The position numbers and the translations under genes were made by a program. DNA of 64,000 nt from Bin55 sp963667455 (GTDB taxonomy: Bacteria > Pseudomonadota > Gammaproteobacteria > Pseudomonadales > Azotimanducaceae): NCBI GenBank assembly GCA_963667455.2, contig CAXXFR010000025.1:102729-166728 (forward strand). Reading direction: 5' to 3'. Under the pieces are notes generated by a model. It saw only the letters and a program-made list of their open reading frames with translations, did not search any database and was not told the origin of the DNA. Positions 34,294 through 43,628 of the stretch are shown one piece after another; positions within the stretch are counted from its first letter, which is position 1; each line of letters opens with the position of its first letter.

Positions 34294-34599
34294 ATGTCAG
34301 TTAGATTAAAAGTCCGATTCTGGGTCTCCCTTATTGTTGCGGCCATGCTCTTCGCGCCTCTCGCGCTTGCCGCTGAAGGCGAGAAGAAAAAGAAGATCAA
34401 GGGCCCCGACGTGGTTCTAGTCGAGTCCGAAAAGCGTTCCATTCAGGAATATCGCCAGAACGGTCGTCTCACCACGATCAAGGTAATTCCGGAGAAGGGA
34501 AAGCCGTACTACATGGTTCCCGAAGACCCAACCAAGCATTTCGGAGACCTCGAACGAGCCGAGAGGCTAGTTCCGCAGTGGAGGCTTAAGGAGTTCTAG
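34294..34599 (+). CDS. DUF2782 periplasmic protein
   Basis: 101 residues: signal peptide (LKVRFWVSLIVAAMLFAPLALA), Lys-rich EGEKKKKIKGPD, then IQEYRQNGRLTTIKVIPEKG and YMVPEDPTKHFGDL. This small protein of unknown function sits between polA and thrB in Pseudomonas as well. The start at 34294 matches that of the truncated duplicate. It is 11 bp before thrB and likely co-transcribed. Confidence 0.85.
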   Translation: MSVRLKVRFWVSLIVAAMLFAPLALAAEGEKKKKIKGPDVVLVESEKRSIQEYRQNGRLTTIKVIPEKGKPYYMVPEDPTKHFGDLERAERLVPQWRLKEF

Positions 34600-34610
34600 C
34601 AACTCCTGGC

Positions 34611-35600
34611 ATGGCTGTACTCACGAAGTTAACTCGGAGAGTCGTCGAGTCAATCCTTGAAGATTACGATGTGGGTGTTTTGCAGGATATGCAATCCACA
34701 TCGTATGGAATAGAAAACACCAACTACTTCGTTTCCACGAGCCGTGACTCCCAACAAGGGGACACCGAAGAATTCGTGCTGACCATGATTGAAGTTGACC
34801 GGTTGGCTCAACAGGATCTCATGCTTCAAGCGTTGGAGACTTGCTACGACCACGGTTTGCCTGTGCCGTACATGGTGAATACTCGATCTGGATCCAAGTT
34901 GTCCACGTATCGGGGAAAGTCGATCATGTTGGCAAAGCGGATCCAAGGCAACCATGTCTTTGCTCCGGTTCGACGGCAATGCGGAGCTATCGGTCGATTC
35001 CTAGCTCGAATGCACTTGACAACCACATCGGTCAATGCCACGGAGTCTCAAAGTCTTCGCGACGAAAACTGGCTTCGTAGCCATGCCAACAGCTTAGAGG
35101 AACACTTGGACCCTAGCCAAACCTCGCTACTGTGGAACGCCGTGGAGACCGTCGAGTCCTGTCTGCAACGCGGGGATGTTCAGCGACTTCCTCAAGGCGT
35201 GATTCACGGCGACCTATTTCGGGACAATGCGTTGTTCAACGAACACGGACTAGCTGGAGCTCTCGACTTCTACCATGTCGCTCGAGGCTATTGGCTCTAC
35301 GACTTGGCAGTCGCCATCAATGATTGGTGTCGCACCCACGATGAGCTCGACTACGGCAGGACCATTGCTCTCCTCACAGAGTACAACTCCATTCGTCCGA
35401 TCGAGGAAAAGGAATACTGGTTTTTTCCGATCTTTCTCTTGTACGGGGCACTTTCATTCTGGCTCTCCAGACTGAGGGTCTACGTGCGAAAGGATCTTCC
35501 CGAAGGCTATCCGGTTAAAGATCCCTACGAATTCGAGTATCTAGTGAAGCGACATCACTCGCGACCGTTTCGACTGCACAGGCTCGCACTGACTAGGTAA
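34611..35600 (+). CDS. thrB: Homoserine kinase, APH-fold type
   Basis: 329 residues, phosphorylates homoserine in threonine synthesis. It is the aminoglycoside-phosphotransferase-like ThrB of pseudomonads, not the GHMP enzyme: N-terminal lobe STSYGIENTNYFV, catalytic loop VIHGDLFRDNALF and metal-binding segment GALDFYHVARGYWLYDLA. Its position after DUF2782 supports the call. Confidence 0.92.
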   Translation: MAVLTKLTRRVVESILEDYDVGVLQDMQSTSYGIENTNYFVSTSRDSQQGDTEEFVLTMIEVDRLAQQDLMLQALETCYDHGLPVPYMVNTRSGSKLSTYRGKSIMLAKRIQGNHVFAPVRRQCGAIGRFLARMHLTTTSVNATESQSLRDENWLRSHANSLEEHLDPSQTSLLWNAVETVESCLQRGDVQRLPQGVIHGDLFRDNALFNEHGLAGALDFYHVARGYWLYDLAVAINDWCRTHDELDYGRTIALLTEYNSIRPIEEKEYWFFPIFLLYGALSFWLSRLRVYVRKDLPEGYPVKDPYEFEYLVKRHHSRPFRLHRLALTR

Positions 35601-35654
35601 GCCAGCAACGACTCGTCGGCATAGGTCCGACTTTATTGGTCGAAACGTCTCCAG

Positions 35655-36629
35655 TTAGCCTCTTTTTCGCAACACTGCAATCATGAACATCGATTCGCGG
35701 TCAGACCAAATTGCTTCCAGGTCAAAACTCGCTCGATCAACCAGTTGCTCCAGACTCGAACGAGAGTATTTGAACGAGTTTTCCGTATGGATGGACTCGC
35801 CCTGGCGGAACTCGATTGATGTGTCGTCGAGATTCACGGTGTGATCACGGTTGCTGACTAGGTACATCCGTATGCAACCGTCTTCTTCGTCATAAACCGC
35901 CGAATGATCGAAGAAATCCGGTCGGAAGTTGGCACCCAGTTGGTTGTTCAAGTGACTCAGAATGTTGAGATTGAACGCCGCCGTCAATCCAGCCGAGTCG
36001 TTGTACGCACGCTCCAAGACTTCCGGGGACTTCCTCGTATCGACCCCCAAGACCATCGTTCCGCCTGCGCCGACAACCTCGCCAACTCCAACAAGAAACT
36101 CTTGAGCTGAATCAGGAGAGAAGTTCCCAATGCTGGAACCGGGGAAGAAGACTGTTCTATTTGCGCCGTTGATCTCCGTCGGAATGTCGAAAGGCAACGA
36201 ATAGTCGGCACAAATCGGAAAGACCGCCATTCCCGGATAGTCAACGTGAATCGTTTGGGCCGATTCCATCAGCTGTTCCGTCGAAATGTCAACTGGTACA
36301 TACGCTGTCGGCTGAACCGCATCGATCAGGATTCGAGACTTCAATCCACTTCCAGACCCATACTCGATGAGGCACGCCTCATCGCCCAAAGTCTCGGCAA
36401 TTTCCTGACGCTTCGCCTGCAACAGCTTTGTTTCTGTTCGTGTCAGGTAGTACTCAGGCAGTTGCGTAATGGAGTTGAAGAGCTCGGAACCCAATTCGTC
36501 GTAGAAATACTTCGGAGAAATCTCTTTCGGTGTTCGCTCCAGTCCCTGTAGGACTTCTTCCCGCATGTCAGGCAAACGAGGCTTGAGATCGAAGAAGGCG
36601 AAGTCCGCCGAGACGGTTTCAGTCGACAC
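35655..36629 (-). CDS. egtD: L-histidine N-alpha-methyltransferase EgtD
   Basis: About 324 residues. Trimethylates histidine to hercynine, the first step to ergothioneine. SPKYFYDELGSELFNSITQ and LPEYYLTRTETKLL are diagnostic; the SAM site is LIEYGSGSGLKS and the tail ESIHTENSFKYS. A GTG at 36629 overlapping the last codons of egtB gives the family length (about 321) and keeps the conserved FFDLKP segment; an open frame to 36851 is antisense-free but not homologous. Confidence 0.93.
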   Translation of the reverse strand: MSTETVSADFAFFDLKPRLPDMREEVLQGLERTPKEISPKYFYDELGSELFNSITQLPEYYLTRTETKLLQAKRQEIAETLGDEACLIEYGSGSGLKSRILIDAVQPTAYVPVDISTEQLMESAQTIHVDYPGMAVFPICADYSLPFDIPTEINGANRTVFFPGSSIGNFSPDSAQEFLVGVGEVVGAGGTMVLGVDTRKSPEVLERAYNDSAGLTAAFNLNILSHLNNQLGANFRPDFFDHSAVYDEEDGCIRMYLVSNRDHTVNLDDTSIEFRQGESIHTENSFKYSRSSLEQLVDRASFDLEAIWSDRESMFMIAVLRKRG

Positions 36630-37893
36630 TGCGAGCCAACCGAATTCCAGAGAACTGCCAGCGGTCGTGGGGATAGAAGAAGTTTCGATACGTGGATCGA
36701 ATATGACCGCTTGGAGTACCGCAGGATCCTCCTCGGAGCACAAACTGGTTGGCCATGAACTTGCCGTTGTACTCACCCAGAGCCCCATCTGCAGGCCGAT
36801 AGCCTGGGTAGGGTGCATAGCTCGATGACGTCCACTCCCAACACTCGCCAATCAGCTGGGAAGGTTCCTGAATGGACAGAGCTGGTGAAGGGTGGAGGAA
36901 TTCGGAAGCGTTGTGGTCGTCGTTTTCCGCACATCCATTGCAGGTCGCAGCATGCTCCCACTCGAACTCAGTGGCAAGCCGCCCACCAGCCCAGCGAGCG
37001 AATGCGTCAGCCTCGTAGAGGCTTACGTGTAAAACCGGGTTGGACAAATCCAGTTGTCGCTCTCCCGCCAAGGTGTACTCAGTCCAAGCTCCATCCGTCT
37101 TGTTCCAGTACTCCGGAGCATTCCAACCTCGCTGGCATTTTTCATTCCAACCATCGGCCAACCAAAGATCCGGTTTTTCATAGCCGCCCTCGCGAATGAA
37201 ATCCAGATATTCCCCATTGGTCGTCAACCGATCAGCTAACTCGAAGGGTTGCAAGAACACTTGATGAACCGGAGTCTCGTTGTCGAAGCAGAAACCCGAC
37301 TCCTCAGGACTAGCTCCAACTGTGACCACTCCGCCTTCATAGCCGGAGTACGTCAATCCGTTCACACGACTGCATTCGGATTGCGACAAGCCTTCTCGGT
37401 ACTGGGGGCGCAGCGGATTCTTGCCAAGGATGAACTTGACGTCCATCAACAGCAGTTCCTGATGCTGCTGTTCATGATTCAGTCCGAGCAGTGTTCTGTC
37501 CACCGTTTCAGCAGACAATGGCTTGGCGAGCATTTCGACCATGGCTTGGTCCACATGATTGCGATACTCGTAGACCTCTCGAACAAGAGGCCTAGTCAGA
37601 GCCCCTCGTTCAGGCCGTGGATACGGCGTTCCCAGCGTGTTGTAGTAGGAGTTGAAGAGAGCTGCGTAACGCTCGTCGAACACCCGATAGTTCGGGACGC
37701 GATCCAACAAGAGAAACGTCTCGAAGAACCACGTGGTGTGCGCCAAATGCCACTTGGGTGGGCTGACTTCGGGAATGGGTTGTGCGCAGTAGTCCTCGGT
37801 CTCCAGCGGTTGGCAAAGCTCTTGCGTTCGCTTCCGAATACTGCTATATGTTTGTACGAACTCCCCTGAAGTACGAGGGATCCTGTTTGCCAC
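36619..37893 (-). CDS. egtB: Ergothioneine sulfoxide synthase EgtB
   Basis: 424 residues. Iron enzyme that joins hercynine to a cysteine-type thiol with oxygen. The N-terminal DinB-like domain supplies metal ligands in PPKWHLAHTTWFFE and NHEQQHQEL (HxxxHxE); the C-terminal FGE-sulfatase domain has GECWEWTSSSY and a closing FVLRGGSCGTP...RNFFYPHDRWQFSGIR. GTG start at 37893 after CAGGA. It overlaps egtD by 11 bp. No egtA, egtC or egtE is nearby, as in other bacterial egtBD-only loci. Confidence 0.93.
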   Translation of the reverse strand: MANRIPRTSGEFVQTYSSIRKRTQELCQPLETEDYCAQPIPEVSPPKWHLAHTTWFFETFLLLDRVPNYRVFDERYAALFNSYYNTLGTPYPRPERGALTRPLVREVYEYRNHVDQAMVEMLAKPLSAETVDRTLLGLNHEQQHQELLLMDVKFILGKNPLRPQYREGLSQSECSRVNGLTYSGYEGGVVTVGASPEESGFCFDNETPVHQVFLQPFELADRLTTNGEYLDFIREGGYEKPDLWLADGWNEKCQRGWNAPEYWNKTDGAWTEYTLAGERQLDLSNPVLHVSLYEADAFARWAGGRLATEFEWEHAATCNGCAENDDHNASEFLHPSPALSIQEPSQLIGECWEWTSSSYAPYPGYRPADGALGEYNGKFMANQFVLRGGSCGTPSGHIRSTYRNFFYPHDRWQFSGIRLARSVD

Positions 37894-37963
37894 GGGTTCC
37901 TGGAGCTCGGTTGGGAGAGAACGCTCTAAATGCTAGCACACGCGCAAGAGTCGCCTCTCCGAT

Positions 37964-38629
37964 CTACGAGGACTGACGTTCAGATCGCGTCTTAGCGGCA
38001 TCAAGATGCAGAAATATTCGCGTCAACTGAGTCGGGTCGTGCGGAGGCTTGATGAAGCCGTGGATCGATCCCTCCGGCGAGAACACTACGATGTGCCCCT
38101 GATGTTCGATCAAGTACTCGAGCTCCGACGTGGTGGAAGCGATCCGACTGAAGCCGACGGCGGACTTCTCAGCTAGCTTTGCGATGGCAGCTTCCGATCC
38201 GGTTAGACCCACGAATCGAGGAGAGAAGTGAGCTACGAAATTTTTGACGGCATCGACATCGTCTCGCTCCGGGTCCACACTGACAAACATTCCTTGAAAC
38301 TTGGCGGCAGAGTCGGGCTTGGCCGTCTCGTAGATTTGATCTTCCGCTCGCTTGAGCAACGACATGGTGATTGGGCAAATATCTGGGCAATTGGTGAAGC
38401 CGAAGAACGCATAGGTCCACTTGCCGTGGGTTTCGGAGAACTCGAACGGTTCACCGTATTGGTTCACAAATTCCAGTCCGGTAGTTGCCTTCGGTTCCGG
38501 TAATTCGACGAGTCCCAGTGCTTTCAACTGCTCGTCAGACATGCCCGCCTGTCCGGAATGAACAGAAAACCAATACAAACCGCCTAGAGCGGCGATCACG
38601 AGGACCAGAACCACGATGCGAGTCTTCAT
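37964..38629 (-). CDS. SCO1/SenC copper-delivery protein
   Basis: 221 residues: an N-terminal membrane anchor (VVLVLVIAALGGLYWF), then a thioredoxin-like domain with the copper site C-P-D-I-C in FFGFTNCPDICP and the distal His in EHQGHIVVFSPEG. Helps assemble the CuA centre of cytochrome c oxidase. It follows the SURF1 gene by three bases, one operon for oxidase assembly. Confidence 0.92.
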   Translation of the reverse strand: MKTRIVVLVLVIAALGGLYWFSVHSGQAGMSDEQLKALGLVELPEPKATTGLEFVNQYGEPFEFSETHGKWTYAFFGFTNCPDICPITMSLLKRAEDQIYETAKPDSAAKFQGMFVSVDPERDDVDAVKNFVAHFSPRFVGLTGSEAAIAKLAEKSAVGFSRIASTTSELEYLIEHQGHIVVFSPEGSIHGFIKPPHDPTQLTRIFLHLDAAKTRSERQSS

Positions 38630-38632
38630 CTC

Positions 38633-39358
38633 TTAGGAATCCATATCGGTGTTGCGCAACGCGAAGAACCAGTAGCCACCAACGATCAATGCACCAATGA
38701 TCAACCACTGAAAGGCATAGCTCCAATGTGTGCTCGAACCACCTTCGAATGAGAGATGGATCGGAGTCAACACTCCCGGACTGGCCGCCAAGAGTCGGAT
38801 TTCTTCTCCGTGAGCTCCTGTGACTTCTGCCATCTTCTCGATGTTCAAACGATTCACTCGCTTGGGCCAATTGTCGCCCTCGTAGCCTTCAGTCGACAAC
38901 TCCGACTTGCTCGGCCAAACGACTCCCTGGATTTCCATTAGTTCCTTAGGAGTTTCGATCTCGGGTGTGTGAAACCATGTTCCGACGACGGCTAGCCATC
39001 CTCGATTGACCAAGAATCTGCCTTGATCTGTATCGAAGGGTTCGATTACCCAGAATCCCGGGCTACCCAAATGCCTCTGGTAGGCGACAATGAACGTTCG
39101 GCTGGAATCGAATCTTCCCGTCAGGCTGACTTTCCTGTAGTGGTTCTCGCCGTCAACCAATTCGGCAACATCAATGGGGTCTTGAGCCAGCCTGTCGACG
39201 TAGACATCCCGCAGTTCAGCCTTTTCGAATCCACGAATCACTTGCCATGTGCTCAGACCCAGCGTCGTGCAAACCGCTACTGCCACTTGAATTGCGAGTG
39301 CCCAACCGCCGCGTGGTCGCATTGCCGCGAGCGATGCCTTGAAAGATCTACGTGCCAT
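38633..39358 (-). CDS. SURF1-family cytochrome oxidase assembly protein
   Basis: About 241 residues with two membrane helices, one near the N-terminus (WALAIQVAVAVCTTLGLSTW) and one near the C-terminus (YAFQWLIIGALIVGGYWFFA), and the family segments GFWVIEPFDT and FLVNRGWLAV. Assists haem insertion into oxidase subunit I. Start at the ATG 39358; a GTG nine bases upstream is also open. Neighbour of SCO1, but no oxidase subunit gene is in the window. Confidence 0.9.
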   Translation of the reverse strand: MARRSFKASLAAMRPRGGWALAIQVAVAVCTTLGLSTWQVIRGFEKAELRDVYVDRLAQDPIDVAELVDGENHYRKVSLTGRFDSSRTFIVAYQRHLGSPGFWVIEPFDTDQGRFLVNRGWLAVVGTWFHTPEIETPKELMEIQGVVWPSKSELSTEGYEGDNWPKRVNRLNIEKMAEVTGAHGEEIRLLAASPGVLTPIHLSFEGGSSTHWSYAFQWLIIGALIVGGYWFFALRNTDMDS

Positions 39359-39445
39359 CGTCTGCACAGTTTCGCATGGATACGTGTATTTTCTCGTTCA
39401 AGCTGTTGATGTCGTAACCGTTCCGCACCTCGAAAGGATAAGCCG

Positions 39446-40243
39446 CTAGGCCGTCCGTATACGTTTCAAGGTCTCCTCGGCACTAGGTTCAACATTGCGC
39501 CACAGCTTAAATGCGGCCGCACCCTGAAAGACCAACATTCCTAGTCCGTCTTGTGCTCTTCGCGCACCGCTCTCTTCGGCATGGGCGACGAAAGGTGTCC
39601 GACCGTCAGATGCGTAGGTCAAGTCGTAGCACAGAGCCCCGCTAAAGATCCCAGCATCCACCTCGAGCGATTGACCGTTTCGATAGGCTGAGGTCGCATT
39701 GACGACCACATCCCAGTTTCCGCAAACATTGTGCAAGGATGTCGTGGAAATGCCCGCGAAGCGATTCTGTACTGCTTCCAATCTTGACCCCGATCGATTG
39801 GCGACGGTTACGGATGCGGCCTGACGAATCAAGAGCGCCAAGATGCCCTGTGCGGCCCCGCCGCCTCCCAGAACGAGTACTCGGGCATCCGCCAAGTCCC
39901 AGTTCAGCCGACGAAAATCCATCTCGAGACCCAAACCATCGGTATTGAATCCTGTAGACATCCCGTTCGACCACACAATCGTGTTGACCGCACTTGACTC
40001 GACAGCTGAAGAATCAACTTGAGCAACCCAGCCATGAGCAAGGTTCTTGAAGGGTGCAGTGATGTTCAACCCTCGGCCACCACCCGCAAAGAAGCCTTCC
40101 ACCGTCTGTTCAAACTCGTCTTCAGTTGTCTGAATCTTGGTGTACTCGAGATCTTGACCGGTCTGCCGAGCAAAATCTGAGTGAATTGCCGGTGAGAGGC
40201 TGTGTTCGACAGGATTGCCTACTACCGCATAGCGATCTGACAT
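39446..40243 (-). CDS. aroE: Shikimate dehydrogenase
   Basis: 265 residues. Reduces 3-dehydroshikimate with NADPH. NPVEHSLSPAIHSDF binds substrate; catalytic Lys is in NITAPFKN and Asp in GFNTDGLG; the Rossmann loop is VLGGGGAAQG. Its ATG shares one base with the stop of tsaC (translation coupling). Confidence 0.93.
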   Translation of the reverse strand: MSDRYAVVGNPVEHSLSPAIHSDFARQTGQDLEYTKIQTTEDEFEQTVEGFFAGGGRGLNITAPFKNLAHGWVAQVDSSAVESSAVNTIVWSNGMSTGFNTDGLGLEMDFRRLNWDLADARVLVLGGGGAAQGILALLIRQAASVTVANRSGSRLEAVQNRFAGISTTSLHNVCGNWDVVVNATSAYRNGQSLEVDAGIFSGALCYDLTYASDGRTPFVAHAEESGARRAQDGLGMLVFQGAAAFKLWRNVEPSAEETLKRIRTA

Positions 40244-40791
40244 TAGCGAATTCGAGCTCCGCTCAACGCATCGCGTATTTCGCTAGGACCCTGTGCGCTT
40301 CCTATTTCACCCGCCAGTATGAACCGCACTTGCGACTCGAACCTCGAACGAACTTCAGACTCCGTTCGAGCAGGAGGTTCCGAACTTGCATTGGCCGATG
40401 TGGACACCAACGGACCTCCGAATCGAGCGCAAAGTTGGCGAGCCTGTCGGTGGTCCGGTACACGAATAGCAATCGTCGTTCTGCCTCCGGTAACGCAAGC
40501 TGGAAATCTCGTTGTTGGAACAACCCAAGTCGTGTGACTCGGCCATGTGGATCGGATCTCATTGTGCCGTTCCGAGTCCAGGTTGGTTAGCTCGGGTTCG
40601 AAAACACCGGCATCGTGACCAATCAGCACCAGTCCTTTGCTTGCTTCTCGTTGCTTGACGTCGAGGACTTGCTGAACCGCGCCTTCTTGAAAAGGGTCGC
40701 AGGCCAAGCCCCACACTCCTTCGCAGGCGTGTGCAACGATCCCGCCTTGCCGGAGAGCCTCAGCTGCAACGTCCAACTCGTCGTGGCTCAA
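40243..40791 (-). CDS. tsaC: Threonylcarbamoyl-AMP synthase (single-domain YrdC type)
   Basis: 182 residues. Makes threonylcarbamoyl-AMP for t6A in ANN-decoding tRNAs. Family segments are GGIVAHACEGVWGLACDP, KQREASKGLVLI and PLVSTSANASSEPP. It lacks the Sua5 C-terminal domain. Overlaps aroE by one base, the arrangement often seen in Gammaproteobacteria. Confidence 0.92.
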   Translation of the reverse strand: MSHDELDVAAEALRQGGIVAHACEGVWGLACDPFQEGAVQQVLDVKQREASKGLVLIGHDAGVFEPELTNLDSERHNEIRSTWPSHTTWVVPTTRFPACVTGGRTTIAIRVPDHRQARQLCARFGGPLVSTSANASSEPPARTESEVRSRFESQVRFILAGEIGSAQGPSEIRDALSGARIR

Positions 40792-40806
40792 TAACGAACC
40801 CCGTGC

Positions 40807-41292
40807 TCACTGTATGGAGTCACTTTGCTCCTGAATCTTTTCTCGGTTCTGTTCGCGGTCCTTGCTCAAACGATCTTGCAGTTCGGGCCGCGCCAAGCTG
40901 ATCATCTGGACGGCTAGATATGCCGCGTTTTTTGCACCGGCACTCCCGATGGCAACAGTTGCGACCGGAATGCCTCCCGGCATCTGAACGGTAGATAGCA
41001 ACGCGTCGAATCCCGATAGTGGTCCACCGTCCATCGGCACGCCAATGACAGGTCTGGTTGTCTTAGCAGCGACTGCTCCGGCTAGATGTGCGGCCAGCCC
41101 AGCCGCACAAATAAACACCTGGCAACCCCGTTCAACGGCATCAGTGACGTACTCGGCTGTCTGTTCGGGAGTCCGGTGCGCAGAAGTCACGCGAACTTCG
41201 AATCCAATATCGAATTCGGTTAACACATTGGTAGTCGATTGCATGGTCGGCCAATCCGACTTTGAACCCATCAATATGGCTACCCAACTCAT
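40807..41292 (-). CDS. purE: N5-carboxyaminoimidazole ribonucleotide mutase
   Basis: 161 residues. Purine synthesis: converts N5-CAIR to CAIR. Diagnostic segments are MGSKSDWPTM, VTSAHRTPEQ and CAAGLAAHLAGAVAA. GGAGGA precedes the ATG at 41292 by seven bases, so the 22 codons open upstream are left out. It has a short charged C-terminal tail. The partner purK is not adjacent. Confidence 0.93.
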   Translation of the reverse strand: MSWVAILMGSKSDWPTMQSTTNVLTEFDIGFEVRVTSAHRTPEQTAEYVTDAVERGCQVFICAAGLAAHLAGAVAAKTTRPVIGVPMDGGPLSGFDALLSTVQMPGGIPVATVAIGSAGAKNAAYLAVQMISLARPELQDRLSKDREQNREKIQEQSDSIQ

Positions 41293-41418
41293 GTTTGATT
41301 CCTCCCGGCGTTGGAAAATCGAAACGGGGAATATCCCCCACAGACTGTAAACGAGCAAACCGCTACACGCGGTGCGACACTATTTTGCAAACCGCTCAGA
41401 GCAGGGCTCTCAACAAAT

Positions 41419-42510
41419 CTATTTGGACGCGGCTGCTGTCACTTGCTCCTCGGCAATCTCAGTTGCCGCATGTTCGGCTTGTTTAGAAGAGCTCAGAGAT
41501 CTCCGCGGATCAAATGCATCTCGCACACTTTCGCTGATGAATATCAGCAGCACCAGCATGATGGCCATCGTGAAGAACCCCGTCAGCCCCAACCACGGCG
41601 ATTGAATGTTCGCTTTGCCTTGAGCAAGCAGTTCCCCGATCGAAGGCGAACCTGCTGGCAGACCAAATCCAAGAAAGTCGAGGGCCGTCAACATTGTGAC
41701 GGCACCGCACAGAATGAACGGCATGTTGGTGAGCGTTGCAACCATAGCATTGGGCAATACATGCCGTCGCATGATCGTCACATTCGAGACGCCCAACGCT
41801 CGCGCTGCCCGTACGAAATCGAAGTTTCGCGTGCGTAGAAACTCCGCTCGCACCACCGCCACCAGCGACATCCAACTGAAACACGTAAGGAGTATCAGCA
41901 ACCAAATGACATTGGGTTCAATGACGCTGGCCAAAATGATGAGAATCAACAGAATCGGCAAACCTGCCCAAATCTCGACCAATCGCTGACCCAGCAAGTC
42001 TACAAGCCCGCCGAAGTAACCCTGAACTGCGCCGACCGCGACACCAATGATCGAACTCAAGAGTGTCAGCGTGATACCGAACAAAACGGATAGTCGGAAG
42101 CCGTAGATCAGTCTAGCCAGCGTATCTTTGCCTCGGTCATCCGTCCCGAGCCAGTGCTGACCCGACGGTGGCGCTGGTGTGGATTGCTCCACCCAAAAAT
42201 CGACCGTGTCATAGCTGTAGGGAATCGGCGGGAAGATTGCCCATCCGCCGGCTTCCTCGATCAGATCCCTGATGTAGGGGTCCGCATAGTCGGCCTCGAT
42301 CTCCAATTCACCCCCGAGATCCTTCTCGGCAACGAATGTGAACGCGGGAAAGAAAAGCTCTCCATTCATGTACAAGACGATTGGCTTGTCGTTCGCCAAC
42401 AGCTCCGCCATCAACGACAAACCGAATAAAACCGTGAAGATCCAGAACGAGTAATAGCCCCGTTTATTGGCCTTGAAGTTATCTAGTCCTCGACGTACAA
42501 GCGGGCTCAT
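41419..42510 (-). CDS. yejE: Peptide ABC transporter permease, YejE-like
   Basis: 363 residues: cytoplasmic start, a first helix (YYSFWIFTVLFGLSLMAELL), a long periplasmic segment with PPIPYSYDTV and GQHWLGTDDRGKDTLARLIYG, then the five-helix permease core with the EAA loop AARALGVSNVTIMRRHVLPNA. Inner-membrane importer of oligopeptides or microcin C-like compounds. Overlaps yejB by four bases. The C-terminus is a longer Ala/Glu-rich tail than usual. Confidence 0.9.
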   Translation of the reverse strand: MSPLVRRGLDNFKANKRGYYSFWIFTVLFGLSLMAELLANDKPIVLYMNGELFFPAFTFVAEKDLGGELEIEADYADPYIRDLIEEAGGWAIFPPIPYSYDTVDFWVEQSTPAPPSGQHWLGTDDRGKDTLARLIYGFRLSVLFGITLTLLSSIIGVAVGAVQGYFGGLVDLLGQRLVEIWAGLPILLILIILASVIEPNVIWLLILLTCFSWMSLVAVVRAEFLRTRNFDFVRAARALGVSNVTIMRRHVLPNAMVATLTNMPFILCGAVTMLTALDFLGFGLPAGSPSIGELLAQGKANIQSPWLGLTGFFTMAIMLVLLIFISESVRDAFDPRRSLSSSKQAEHAATEIAEEQVTAAASK

Positions 42511-43601
42511 TCGCGTGTCTCGAAGTCGATGCGGGGATCAACGAAAACGTAGCAGAGGTCTCCGATCAGGTGCATGACCAGGGAAATCAGGGTGAAGACG
42601 TACAGCGTTCCAAACAGAATCGGGTAGTCACGCTTCACTACGGCTTCGTAGCTGAGCAGTCCAATGCCTTCGATCGAGAAAATCACTTCGATAAGCACCG
42701 AGCCTGTGAACAAGATACCGACGAACGCTGCAGGAAATCCTGCAATGACAATGAGCATGGCGTTGCGAAACACGTGCCCGAACAACACTCGACGTTCCGT
42801 CAAACCTTTCGCCCGCGCAGTCAGTACGAATTGCTTGCTGATTTCCTCGAGGAACGAATTCTTGGTAAGCATCGACAGATAGGCGAAGCCGCCGATAGTC
42901 AGTGAGATTACCGGCAAGGTTATGTGCCAGAAGTAGTCCTTGATCCGGTCGAACCAGCCTAGTTCCTGCCATCCTTCCGAATGGATGCCACGCATCGGGA
43001 AGACTTCGAAATAGCTACCGCCTGCGAACAAGACGATTAGCAGAATCGCAAACAAAAAGCCGGGTATGGCGTAGCCAATGAAAATGAGCGAGCTGGTCCA
43101 GAGGTCGAATCTTGTGCCGTCCTTGACGGCTTTTCGCACTCCTAAAGGAATGGAAATGAGATAGATCAACAGCAACGACCATAAACCCAGCGAAATCGAG
43201 ATGGGAAGTCGCTCCGCAACTAGTTCAACGACCGGCCTGTCTTGAAAGTAGCTCTCGCCGAAGTTGAATATCAGGTAGTTCCCTATCATCGTAAAGAATC
43301 TTTTGTGCACAGGCTTGTCGAATCCGAACTGCTCGTTGAGATCCTCAATCAGCGCCGGGTCCAGCCCATACGTGGACGGACTGTGTACAGTACCGGACGC
43401 TTGCACAGCCTCGGAAGACATGCCTGTGTCGCCGCCACCGCTGATTCTCTGCGTTGACGACACCTGTCCGATCGTAACCTGCGCCACGATCTGTTCAATG
43501 GGTCCACCGGGAGCGAATTGAACAATCACGAAATTGATCAGAATGATTCCGAACAAAGTCGGTGGAATCAGAGCTAGGCGTTTGGCGATGTAGATGAACA
43601 T
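42507..43601 (-). CDS. yejB: Peptide ABC transporter permease, YejB-like
   Basis: 364 residues. First helix FIYIAKRLALIPPTLFGIILINF, then the periplasmic loop with DLNEQFGFDKPVHKRF, and the permease core with EAA loop ARAKGLTERRVLFGHVFRNA. Pairs with YejE to form the channel. Confidence 0.91.
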   Translation of the reverse strand: MFIYIAKRLALIPPTLFGIILINFVIVQFAPGGPIEQIVAQVTIGQVSSTQRISGGGDTGMSSEAVQASGTVHSPSTYGLDPALIEDLNEQFGFDKPVHKRFFTMIGNYLIFNFGESYFQDRPVVELVAERLPISISLGLWSLLLIYLISIPLGVRKAVKDGTRFDLWTSSLIFIGYAIPGFLFAILLIVLFAGGSYFEVFPMRGIHSEGWQELGWFDRIKDYFWHITLPVISLTIGGFAYLSMLTKNSFLEEISKQFVLTARAKGLTERRVLFGHVFRNAMLIVIAGFPAAFVGILFTGSVLIEVIFSIEGIGLLSYEAVVKRDYPILFGTLYVFTLISLVMHLIGDLCYVFVDPRIDFETRE

Positions 43602-43628
43602 TAGCTACTTCCGATAACCACCGAGACT

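Noticed and set aside
37249..37869. 206-codon open frame on the plus strand
   Set aside because: Lies wholly antisense within egtB, whose motifs are unmistakable.
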